Positions 54,924-64,000 of a stretch of 64,000 bases of DNA are shown in pieces. Made by a program: the position numbers and the translations under genes. The stretch's first letter is position 1. Every line of letters starts with the position of its first letter. Where the stretch lies: the NCBI GenBank assembly GCA_036936605.1, contig JAUPFV010000005.1, forward strand, positions 232,715,770 to 232,779,769. The letters are read 5' to 3'. The DNA is from Limnanthes douglasii subsp. nivea. Its lineage: Eukaryota > Streptophyta > Magnoliopsida > Brassicales > Limnanthaceae. The notes under the pieces were generated by a model. It was not told the origin of the DNA. It did no database searches and saw only the letters and a program-made list of their open reading frames with translations.

Positions 54924-55379
54924 TGATAATAAAGAAGAATATTCTACATTCAACATTCAACATATTTGCTTCGCAATATACATTCTTTGTTATGTTGCTT
55001 GTTATATAATTTTCATGTTTAATATGAATCGAATAATGTCTTTATAGTGTACCGTGTTTGATGATATAGTGTAATGTCATGAAAATGTATCATGTTCTCG
55101 GTATAGTATGGTGCCATGGACAGTTTTGTGTATATGAGTCAATTAGGCTCATTGTCTAGTAAGTCTATTTATTACCTATAAATAGATTACCATGGCTACA
55201 CAAAAAGTAATCTTAAAATTTGTAACCCTTGTCTATCATAGTGAAATAATTTTCTATGACGGCGCCCGTGGAAGTAGACAATTGTCGAACCACGATAAAT
55301 CATGTGTTCTTTTATTTTATACCTTTTAATTTGTTATGTGTTTGAGCATTGGCGATACACTGCATAGTATTTTCTATCA
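54924..55379 (+). repeat. 3' LTR of the copia element
   Basis: Starts TGATAATAAAGAAG and ends TTTCTATCA. A possible alternative start, TGATAGTGAAGAAA at 54882, matches the 5' LTR start better, so the left part may carry a small insertion. Relative to the 5' LTR it has a ~45-bp extra segment near 55070-55115. Confidence 0.82.
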
Positions 55380-55606
55380 CGGACTTTGATATCATAAAGA
55401 ATAAGATAAAAAAAAAAGTGGATATAATTTTATTGATTAAAATAACGTGTCTTACAAATAACTTAAGCTACAAATATAATAGACTAGTAGAAAAAAACAC
55501 TGTAACGGAATCTATAATCATACTTCATTGCATTCAATCATACAAATTGAATCCTAAAACAATTTTTTTGAGTTTTTGCTAAATCTAAACCCAAATACGT
55601 ATAGCG
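55380..55606. other. Spacer, AT-rich
   Basis: No coding frame or repeat recognised between the copia LTR and the LINE. Confidence 0.4.
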
Positions 55607-57660
55607 TATAGGGCCCGTAACAAGATCCTTTCGATCACCATCCCGGGAGAATCCATGAGCTCTGACCCTCACACTATTTCATTCACCTTCTATAATTTTT
55701 CCCTCCATCAGCTTGGCTCCCCTAGTAAAACCAATTACCCCGGTCCTGACAGAATTAAAACCTTAATCAATACTAGTGTTCCCTTGACCTCAGAACCGAG
55801 ATGGTTAAACCCATCTCAGAATCTGAAATTAAGGCTTTTCTTTTCGACATTGACAGCGATAAAGCCCCGGGCACGGATGGTTTCAGTGCTGGGATCTTTA
55901 AATCCTGCTGGACCTCCATTAGCAGCGACATCTGTGCGGGGGTCAAGCATTTTTTCGTGAAAGGAAAAATGAACCCTGATTGGAACAAAACCCTAATCTC
56001 TCTTATTCCTAAGGTTGACACCCCTCCTCCCCTCGGACTATCGTCTCATTTCTTGCTGCAATGTTATCTACAAAATCGTCTCCAAAATCATCGCTTCTAG
56101 AATCAAGCCAGCTCTCCCAACTCTGATAGACCCCTCTCAATCTGCTTTTATTCTGGGCCAATCTATTGTGGACAACATCCTCATCATACAAAATCTCCTT
56201 CACGGCTACCAAACCAACCGAAAAGGCCCCAGATGCGCTCTCAAAATTGACCTAATGAAGGCATTCGACAACATAAGATGTGAAATGGTCCTCGATATCC
56301 TCTTAGCCATGAACTTCCCGTTGGCCATGATAAATTAGATTATCCAATATATCACCTCTCTTTCCTACTCGGTCTGCATAAATGGTAAGCCGATGAACTA
56401 TTTTCCAAGGATGAAAGTCCTTAGGAAGGGAGACCCCATCTCCCTATATATTTTTGTTATTGTAATGCAGGTCCTCTCTGGAATCATCCAAGAAAAAAGC
56501 CAAATCCCATCCTTTGGATTCCACTAGAAATGTCACAAACTCAAGATCATCAACCTCTGCTTTGCGGACGACCTCATGATATTGTGTAGAGCCAACATTT
56601 AATCGATCAACCTGATTCACGAAGGCCTGACGGAGTTTGCGGCTATTTCTAGGCTGCATCTGAACCCTTCAAAAAGTAGCATCTTCTTCTCAGGTACCTC
56701 CCCCAGTACGAAGCTCAAAATCCTCAATCGCCTTAATTTCCAAGAGGGTTCCCTCCCAGTTAGATACCTCGGAGTTCCCCTCATCACCTCTCGACTCTCC
56801 TACAACGAATGTCGACCTCTCTTCCTTAAGATCACCAATAGAATCAACTTTTGTAGCTCTAAGCATATTTCCTATGCCGGGCGCCTCCAGCCCATCAACT
56901 CAATGGTCTTTGCAAGCCAAGTCTACTGGTCATCAATTTTCATCCTCCTTGCTCGAGTGCTCAAAGAACTCTTCAACTCTTACGTTTCTTCCTCTAGAAG
57001 GACCTGAAATGAAAATAACAGGAGCCAAGATTGCCTGGAACAAGCTCACTGTGTCCAAAGAGGAAGGCGACCTTGGGATCCCAGACATAAAAATCTGGAA
57101 TCAGGAGGCCGCTCTTAAACTGCTATGGTTCATTCTTACAAAAAATAATAACTCCTTATGGACCCAATGGAGTCTCATGGAAAAAATTGAATTCAAATAC
57201 TTTTGGACTCTTCCAGCCCCCTCATCTGCAAGTTGGAGTTGGAGAAAGATCCTGAATCTCCGGAACAATGCTTCAAACGTTTATCGAGTCATTGTAGGGA
57301 ATGCGTCCTCTGCAACAACTCTCCGGAATCCCTTGATCACCTCCTAACTCTCTGCCCCTACTCTTCTGCCATCTGGGAGCTCTTAACTGAAAACCTCCTC
57401 CTCCCCTCCCCCCTTGCCTTCTTGGAAGCAATGACTTGAAGCTGCTAGCACCCGGATTCCCTCAAATGACAGCCGAAGACGTTTATGGTGAATTGCTTTA
57501 TGTGCCACAGTCTACTACATTTGGAGCGAAAGGAATAACATAATATTCAACAACAAGCAGACTCCCTTCACGAGTATCTCTCACCACGTTCTATCTGACC
57601 TCCACTACCGCTTCAAAGGAACAAAACTTCCATTTACCGGATAATGGAATATAGCTCTCA
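55607..57660 (+). pseudogene. LINE reverse transcriptase (ORF2 fragment)
   Basis: Begins in the pre-RT linker (ILSITIPGESMSSDPHTISF). RT blocks: PISESEIKAFLFDIDSDKAP and GTDGFSAGIFKSCW; NKTLISLIPKVDTP; SDYRLISCCNVIYKIVSKII; SAFILGQSIVDNILIIQNLL; ALKIDLMKAFDNIRCEMVLD (first catalytic Asp); and the catalytic box FADDLMIL near 56575. Later SLPVRYLGVPLITSRLSY-like, WNKLTVSKEEGDLGIPDIKI, and the C-terminal zinc-binding region CVLCNNSPESLDHLLTLC at ~57305-57360, then YYIWSERNNIIF. Numerous frame changes. The type matches plant L1 elements. Confidence 0.87.
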
Positions 57661-57786
57661 TCTTTGTAATTTTGTAAACGAATTTCTTATAGGAAAGTTA
57701 TAAACCTGTAATGGGACCCGTGCCCCATGAACCTATGTATATTTTTCATATAAATTTTATAAGCTTTTTACACCAAAAAACAATTC
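55607..57786 (+). mobile_element. L1-type LINE, 5'-truncated
   Basis: RT and zinc-binding C-terminal domain on plus, a short 3' UTR (CATGAACCTATGTATATTTT… TTTTTACACC) and a terminal A-run at about 57775-57782. ORF1, the endonuclease and the start of ORF2 are absent, the usual result of 5' truncation on insertion. No target duplication recognised. Confidence 0.85.
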
Positions 57787-58399
57787 TAATTTGCTCTGCC
57801 ATCCATTGTTAGTCGTAAAGGTCAGCTTATTAATATTTTTTGTTCAATTCGAGTCTAGTTATTTTATATAAAATCTAGTATAAGGAAATTTTAGGTATCT
57901 TTTACTTTTATTTACGGTTTAATACTTATGTTTTGATAAGGATTAGTTTTGGAATTTAGCTAGGCAATTGTGATCTTAATGAACCTTCTTTCATAAAATT
58001 TATAAAAGAAACTGCCAATTTTGGATGTAATTTTGTAGAGAAAAAACATAATTGTTTTAGATAATGTAGACATAGTTGGGTTAATTTATAAATATATAAA
58101 GTGATAGTAGGTTTGTACATTAGTGAGTCTCGAGTACTCGAATAGTTATAATTTTTGAATATTAAATGAATCGTATACGATTTAAAGATGACTACCAATA
58201 AATAAAATGAAAGACTTTGACAATATATGGATAATCCATGAACTACCAGCAGACTTTTGAAAATATATGAATTATTTGTCACTAAATCGATAGTTCATGG
58301 ATGAGTTACCGTTCAAAGCCCTATATTACGCGTAAATTGACTTCATCTTACTACAATATTTGTGTCAGAAAAACAATGCATATATAAAATATATTTTTG
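57787..58399. other. AT-rich spacer with dispersed repeat copy 2
   Basis: The 57960-58125 part resembles 5650-5820. The rest has no recognisable frame; open frames such as 57956-58282 minus are low-complexity. Confidence 0.35.
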
Positions 58400-59122
58400 A
58401 AAATCAATGGTGATAAGGTCGCCACTATCAGCATAGAATCCATTTGGCAAGATATGACTACGTAAATAAAAATCTGAGCGGAGTAGGTACTCAGCAACAA
58501 AGGACTGAGGCCAAACCGAGGGGTATGTACTTCACAATAAAACCACCTGCAAACCATCGGGAAAGATCATCACTAATGACCGAGCCGAGGCCCAAACGAA
58601 GGACGTCGAGGCTATCTTACGGAGAGCAATCGAGTAGAAGTCATACATAGAACTTTGTTGATGCTTACCCAACCAATAAAGAAACTGATTAGAGGTGATA
58701 AATTAGCGTGAGTTCGATGAGGATCCCACTGAGAAAAGGCCACACCAAGCAGAGGCCACACTCAAATAATCACGAGTAAGGCGATGCCCATCGAAGAATG
58801 ACGTGTGTCTCTCGATGCATGTAAAGTTTAGTCATCAGTAACGACGAATAAAGACATCATCAAAGAGTTCAACACTGATTAAGGAAATTGTTGACTAGAC
58901 GACTCACATAACATACGACGAGCATAGTAATGACCATGATTATAGGTCCATTATCATAAATACAGGTCCACTGTCGAAATTAGTAGAATTATGTAATTAG
59001 TGGGAAAGTGAAACGGTTTTGTAAGTAGTATAAATGGGATTCCGATATTGTAAAATACTATATTTCACCACGAATCAATAAAGTTACTCATTGGAAAATA
59101 TTTGTTAGATTTTCCCTTAACA
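58400..59122 (+). repeat. 5' LTR of element D (left end uncertain)
   Basis: Ends TGTTAGATTTTCCCTTAACA. Contains TATAAAT at 59029-59035 and AATAAAG at ~59085, a polyadenylation-like signal. The start must lie before ~58700. No second LTR is in the window to fix it. Confidence 0.55.
59029..59035 (+). promoter_or_regulatory. LTR TATA box, element D
   Basis: TATAAAT about 90 bp upstream of the LTR end, with AATAAAG between, as expected for the U3-R arrangement. Confidence 0.5.
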
Positions 59123-59126
59123 AATT

Positions 59127-59144
59127 TGGCGCCGTCTGTGGGAA
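59127..59144 (+). other. Primer-binding site, element D
   Basis: TGGCGCCGTCTGTGGGAA, four bases after the LTR end. TGGCGCCGT would pair with the 3' end of plant tRNA-Asp (from knowledge of the tRNA); later bases match less well. This phrase is common in plant gypsy elements. Confidence 0.75.
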
Positions 59145-59183
59145 AATTTCAAAAAATAAACACACAAACCCGTTTTTGAACCA

Positions 59184-60660
59184 ATGGTAGTAACAAGATA
59201 CATTGTCAAAAGAGAAACCTCTGAGGGAAACATTGCAATGGTGAACCAAACACTAGTACTAGACCAAGTTGTTGGGCCGAGTCGGATCCCACCAAGAAAA
59301 CCAGAATTTGGGAGTAGTGGAGATTCTAGTTGATATGTACCCTGCTCTAGTTGATCCTGAAATTAGGTCGATCCCGCTATTGGAGTCAATATCCCCATTA
59401 ATTCCATAAGAGTTCAGCTATTAGAATAGTAGGTCTGACTCATGTAGCAGACCCAACATAAGGAAACTCACAACGAGGAGGCCAAAGATCATGCAACAAA
59501 AACAACCCTGATAGAGATGAATGACGCCCTCCATAACGGCTAGGATAAGAGGATGAATCAGAGGGCGACTACGGTCAGAAGTTGATGTCAGTCGGGCACC
59601 TCGACGAGAAGGATCTTCCAAGCGCGAAGAGAAACGTGAGGGGGAGGAGAAAGCAGCGATAAAAGACGCTCCAAATAGAGAGAGCACCACCGCGAGGGCA
59701 GGCAAGCCACTGCTAAAAAGACTAGGGAGAACAAAGCCCAACAGTATGATCTAGTTAGTCCTAAAATGGTTGCTTGCGTGCTTAAAGAATCCCCATTTGT
59801 GGAGAATATTCTCGCGACTGAGCTCCCTTGAAATTTGATTAATTCCGTATGGAAGCTTATGATCGCATGGGTGATCCAGAGAGGCACTTAGAGCAGTTCA
59901 GGAATATGACGATGGCATTTAACCCAGATGACGTCATGATTTGTCGGGCCCTCCCTATGACGCTTAAAGGTAATGGTATTGACTGGTTTAGTGGTTTATC
60001 TAAAGGTTCTATACATGATTTTGCAGGGTTATGAGGCGCGTTTAAAATCATATTAATTAGCAATAAGAAGTCTCGGCGTGAGAGTGACTTCATCATGGAC
60101 CTCTATCAAAGACGGGTCAAGACATTAAAGAGTTATATGAAGTGTTTCGTCCATACCATGAAGCATTTTCCAGATCTGAAAGAAACCATGGTTGTTGTTT
60201 CATTAAAAAGAGGCCTCAACATGAGAGGCAAACTGTGATCTAGTTTGTTTTCCAGTTACAAAGATAAGAGACCTCATTGCTCGAGTTGATCAGTTTATCA
60301 AAGTGGACGATGCAACAAAAGGTGAATCCCCCTCGCGCTGCACCAGATTTAAGAAGGGGACCGTACGACCGAAGGAGATTGGAAAAGGGGCCTCAACGCG
60401 AGGGGCCAAAAGGTTCAACTAACCATCGGCTCCCGCCCTATGAAAATCCAGCGCGATGTTCTACTCCACCAACCGATACTATCTTCGCTATCTGCAATAT
60501 AACAAAGGACACAAAGCGGTATCTCCCCCTCCCCTCCATGCTATGTGCGCGCCCAACCATAAACAGTTGTGCTGATATTTCTGTTCTTACCGCAATGACC
60601 ACGATCATCAAATACATGAGTGTTGGCAGCTATCCAAAGACTAATTGATACTGATGAACT
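59184..60660 (+). pseudogene. gag of element D
   Basis: Starts MVVTRYIVKRETSEGNIAMV. The conserved pre-capsid block is ESPFVENILATELP at ~59790-59830 (family 'SPFT..I….LP'). The capsid domain is MEAYDRMGDPERHLEQFRNM, MICRALPMTLKGNGIDWFSG, LSKGSIHDFAGL with a stop at 60032, then KKSRRESDFIMDLYQRRVKT and KHFPDLKETMVVVSLKRGLN. A basic region (RRGPYDRRRLEKGPQREGPK) and GQ/DTKRY-type sequence follow to about 60660. Many stops. The type is Tat-lineage. Confidence 0.8.
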
Positions 60661-60871
60661 CATGCATTTTGTTAAGCATTGAGAGTATCATCACCAAAGC
60701 GATAATAATGAGGAGCCTCGCCCGGAAAATTATAGGTACCGTTGGGAGGACAAAATGATCAAAAAATGAAAACAACAATGGCTCTTTCCATTTTAGGAGG
60801 GGGCATCCCTGGCAGGTGACGTTTTTAACGATCCAGAAAAAGGATGATGGTCAACCAGGAGGTAAATGTAG

Positions 60872-61357
60872 TTGAGGGCTCTTCCTAACAAAACCTACCA
60901 AGAACCAATAGTTGACCTTACATTCAATGATAGTGATTTGCGAGGGATTGTTACCCCTCATGAGGATGATCTATTTAACCTGGATATTAGAGGATTTATA
61001 GTGACCAGGGTATTAGTCAATGACGGTAGCTTAGCCAACATCACATTTAAAGAGATTTATGATAAATTGTTGGAGGTCTCGCCGTAAAAATCTACCCAAT
61101 AAACTTTGATGGGATATGAAGACAAGATATCACAGTGTGTTAGTGAGGTTGAGCTCATGGTTAAAGTTGGACATGGAGCAACGACGAGGAAGATCAAAAC
61201 GTTCTTTATGATTTTTCATGCCTCAAGCTCATACCATGCTATTATTGGACAATCACGGTTGCATCAGATGGAGACTACACCTTGTACCTTCCGGCAATTC
61301 ATCACGTACCCCAGAACCTATTACTCGCTGGTGATTGACCCTACCAAACTGATGTGA
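60872..61357 (+). pseudogene. Protease of element D
   Basis: EPIVDLTFNDSDLRGIVTPH and EDDLFNLDIRGFIVTRVLVN, then DGSLANITFKEIYDKL. The active site, normally 'VDNGSSA', reads VNDGSLA, so the catalytic Asp position is Asn. SSYHAIIGQSRLHQMETTPC is the C-terminal block ('YN.ILGR..L….A..S'). Confidence 0.78.
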
Positions 61358-61639
61358 TAGCAATTAGCTAGCGAGGGTGAGCAGGACCAACCAAACATCA
61401 TACCCCCTCGCGTGACCGAATAGACGATACTTAAGAGAGCGAACTACCGGATAACGAGCCTAAATATACTAAGGATTAGCTAGTAGCAGAGGGTCGAGTC
61501 TTGCGCATGGGTAAAAGTTTAGATTCTATTTTTAGAAGTTCTTTGTTAGATTTATTACAATAAAATTTGGATGTTTTACGTGGGTTTCAGGTAACGTGTC
61601 GGGGGTAGACCCCTCAGTAATTTTCCATGAGTTAGCAAT

Positions 61640-62900
61640 AGATTGATATGCCAAGATTGTTAGGCAGAAGCGCATATTATTTTCAATAGAGAAGCATGAG
61701 GCAATCGACAATGAAGTCGATAAGTTATTTCGGCTAGGTCACATACGCCGCACCTGGTACCTCGTCTTGCTAGCGAACCTTGTGTTTGTTAAGAAGAATA
61801 AAGGACAGTTGCGCATGTGCGTTGACTTTACTTATATGAATCAAGCATACCCAAAATATGTCCTTCCATTATCTCGTATTGACCAGATGGTGAACTCAGC
61901 CTCCGGATGCAAATATCTATCATTCATGGACGCATAATCTGGCTATAATCAAATCCGTTTACACCCAAATGATGAGAATACACGACCTTTCAAGCAGAAC
62001 GAGGGTTATACTGCTTTACCGCTATGCCATTTGGTTTAAAGAACACCAGATCTAAATAACAATGCCTCATCAATCACATCTTCAAAGATCAATTGGGGCA
62101 TCATATGGAGACATACATCAAAAATATAATCGTTGAAACCAACACAGTTGAGCAACATCTTGGGGTGCTGAGCAATATTTTCACCATCTTGCGTAAGTAT
62201 AACCTCAATTTAAATCCGCTCAAATGTTATTTCAGGGTTCATAATGGAAAGTTCTTGGGATATTTCATCAATAAAAGAGAGATTAAAGTGGATCTCGTGC
62301 CACTAACTAAGAGTAGTCATCTAGATTGAGCCACCAAAGAATATAAAGAAGGTCCAATGCTTAACCGGGCGCCTTGCAATGCTATCTCGTTGCATCTCAC
62401 GAGCCTATGATAAACATCACCCTTTTTTTAAAGTGCTATAAGGAGAAAAAAAAATCAAACGGAATGAGGAGTGTAATGGAACTTTTGTCGCACTTAAAAG
62501 TTATCTCACATCTCTGAAGATCTTATTTGCATCTAGAACGGGTGAGCTTTTATACCTCTCTCTATCTGTTTATCTTTTGTAGTTAGTGCTATGATCGTCC
62601 GAGAGTCTGATAGCTTATAAAGGCATGTATACTATATAAGCAAGAACTTGGTAGATGCTAAAACTCGATACCTCAATCTGGAGAAGCTTGCCTTAGGACT
62701 TGTAGTGGTTGCTTGCAAGATGCGCCCTAACTTTCAGGACCACACAATTACAATACAAACTTATTTTCCCTTACGAAATGTATTACAGAAGGCATACTTT
62801 TTAGGCCACCTCACCAAATGGTCTATCGACCTCGGGGAATATGACATCAAGTTTGAGCCACGCACAACGAATAAGGGATAAGCTGTCACGATTTCATTAC
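61640..62900 (+). pseudogene. Reverse transcriptase and first RNase H of element D
   Basis: FVKKNKGQLRMCVDFTYMNQ at ~61790; PLSRIDQMVNSASGCKYLSF MDA then a stop in place of Phe, SGYNQIRLHPNDEN; ETYIKNIIVETNTVEQHLGV, in which the family catalytic box 'YVDDMIVKS' reads YIKNIIVET, so both Asp are lost; LNLNPLKCYFRVHNGKFLGY; VDAKTRYLNLEKLALGLVVV and YDIKFEPRTTNKG of the RNase H part. Stops are frequent. Confidence 0.82.
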
Positions 62901-62959
62901 AGAATTCTCCATGCCTCGCTATGAACTGCACTTGACCGACCTTTCGTCCAGTGCCTCTA

Positions 62960-63210
62960 AGTTGTAGTGGATATTGGAAGTAGATGGAGTCTCGAGTACA
63001 TCAAGCGGTGGAGCCAGCATAGTTATGAAGCTGCCTAGATGGGAGGAAATCCAACAGGCCATCCGCTTTAGCTTCTACCAACAATGCGGTAGAATATGAG
63101 GCTAGCCCATATATGTGGAGCTAAAGTACTCTGTGTCCGTTATAACTCGCAGTTAGTTATCAATCAAGCTAAGGGCACCTACGATGCCAATAAATAATGA
63201 ATCCACAACT
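62960..63210 (+). pseudogene. Second (Tat-type) RNase H of element D
   Basis: WILEVDGVSSTSSGGASIVM with the first Asp, NNAVEYEAS with the Glu, a deletion of about 12 codons, then an NSQLVINQAKGTYDA-like block in a third frame near 63150. Collinear with the second RNase H of A and B. Confidence 0.7.
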
Positions 63211-63474
63211 ACCTAGCCATTTTAAAATAATTTGAGTCCAAGTTTCAACTAATTACTTATGAGCAGGTTCCCCTCATCAGTTTTAGGAGAGCATCCATCA
63301 GTAATACTGCAGAGCCACCTAACCACCAAGGTGTCTACACTTCAACAACATCTGCACACTTGAATCCGCTCTTGATTGATGGCAGCCTTATTTAATTTAC
63401 CTACGTGACGACACTCGCCCCTCAGATAAAGCAGCGGTTATAACGTTACAACTGTATGCTGCTAAATATGTGTA

Positions 63475-64000
63475 TTGAATAATGTTCTTTATCGAAAAAG
63501 TGCAAAACGATCACTGTTACGCTGTTTAAGTCAAGAAGAAGCTACAACAGTTCTCCATGACTTACATTCGGGCGATGAAGGAGAACATTATGGTCAACGT
63601 AGCCTTATCTGTCGGTTTTTTCTAGCCGGATATTATTGGCCCGAGCTGGCATCAGATGCAGGTTGCATCGTCCAAAAATGTCATTCCTACCAATAGGTTG
63701 CAAACACTATCCATCTTCCAAGCAAATCGATGGTTTCTAACCCGAGTCCATGTCCTTTCGATTAGTGGGGCATCGATTTTGTTGGGCCCTTACCAATGGA
63801 TACAGGGGAACGCCAGTTATTAGTGGTATATGTGAATAATTTTACTAAGTGGGCTGAGGTCAATGATCTATTTTGTGCGAGGGCTCATAAGATTTGTAAT
63901 TTCATTTAACACCAGATACTTTCTTGGTTTGGTATTTCTCGCATGCTGATGATAGACAACGACCCTCAATTTCAAAGTACTATAGTCACTACATTCCGCA
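63475..64000 (+). pseudogene. Integrase of element D (5' part, cut by window end)
   Basis: MNNVLYRKSAKRSLLRCLSQ and LHDLHSGDEGEHYGQRSLIC, FFLAGYYWPELASDAGCIVQ, KCHSYQ: the zinc region has both His but the last Cys of C-x2-C is Tyr. The core has WGIDFVGPLPMDTG with the first Asp and SWFGISRMLMIDNDPQFQS with the second near 63950. The Glu block lies beyond the window. Stops at 63694, 63763 and 63907. Confidence 0.82.

Larger units (their letters stand above)
40171..55379 (+). mobile_element. Ty1/copia element, split by nested gypsy element B
   Basis: Similar LTRs lie at 40171-40584 and about 54924-55379. Between them gag, protease and integrase lie left of element B (42633) and RT with RNase H right of it (from 53457). 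All are on the plus strand in copia order (integrase before RT). The part of pol between the integrase core and the RT start (several hundred bp) is missing at the right junction of element B. No matching target duplication was seen. The LTRs are clearly more diverged than those of C, so this is an old copy. Confidence 0.88.
58400..64000 (+). mobile_element. Ty3/gypsy Tat-like element D, runs off the right edge
   Basis: 5' LTR end with TATA box, PBS, gag, protease, RT, two RNase H regions and integrase in order on plus. The PBS and LTR differ from those of A and B, so it is a different family. All genes are heavily broken and key catalytic residues are changed. The left end is approximate: the sequence becomes less AT-rich near 58400 but I could not fix the LTR start. 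Confidence 0.85.

Overview
This is plant nuclear DNA, most likely from a eudicot: AT-rich, packed with plant-type LTR retrotransposons (Ty3/gypsy Tat-like, a chromovirus, Ty1/copia), a plant L1-type LINE, and a very large Mutator-like DNA transposon (MULE). I found no ordinary host gene, tRNA, rRNA or CRISPR array. The species cannot be told from the sequence. Almost every coding region is broken by stops or frameshifts, as in nested heterochromatin. All calls come from reading translations and repeats by eye, and identity figures are hand counts.

Layout. 1-948: 5' end of a gypsy element on the minus strand (gag start, PBS, LTR) running off the left edge. 1300-3560: an older gypsy gag-protease relic, minus strand. 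3561-6205: AT-rich non-coding DNA. 6206-30106: a ~24 kb MULE with degenerate terminal inverted repeats. It carries a MuDR-type transposase on the plus strand (10441-12716, with an isolated C-terminal AT-hook/zinc-knuckle exon at 7273-7545) and a Ulp1-type cysteine protease gene on the minus strand (29140 to 14050). It also holds two minisatellite families (23 bp and 25-26 bp), one of which interrupts both genes, and a small unrecognised minus-strand ORF at 13341. A 9.9 kb Tat-like gypsy element (A, 18498-28373) is inserted in the Ulp1 gene.

31518-36882: a comparatively young minus-strand chromovirus (C) with near-identical LTRs and a perfect AAAGG target duplication. 37700-38640: relic of a minus-strand copia pol. 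39170-39800: three copies of a degenerate ~190 bp tandem repeat. 40171-55379: a copia element split by a second Tat-like gypsy element (B, 42633-53456). 55607-57786: a 5'-truncated LINE. About 58400-64000: another Tat-like gypsy element (D) running off the right edge.

The most interesting points are these. (1) The composite MULE, whose hairpin-forming minisatellite sits between catalytic blocks of both its genes, and whose Ulp1 nucleophile Cys is Tyr. (2) Elements A and B each carry a long antisense gene with its own TATA box and an intron at the same place. (3) In B, a ~1 kb piece of that antisense gene has been copied in inverted orientation into the gag-pol region, with its intron retained, so a full-length B transcript could fold into a ~1 kb hairpin.
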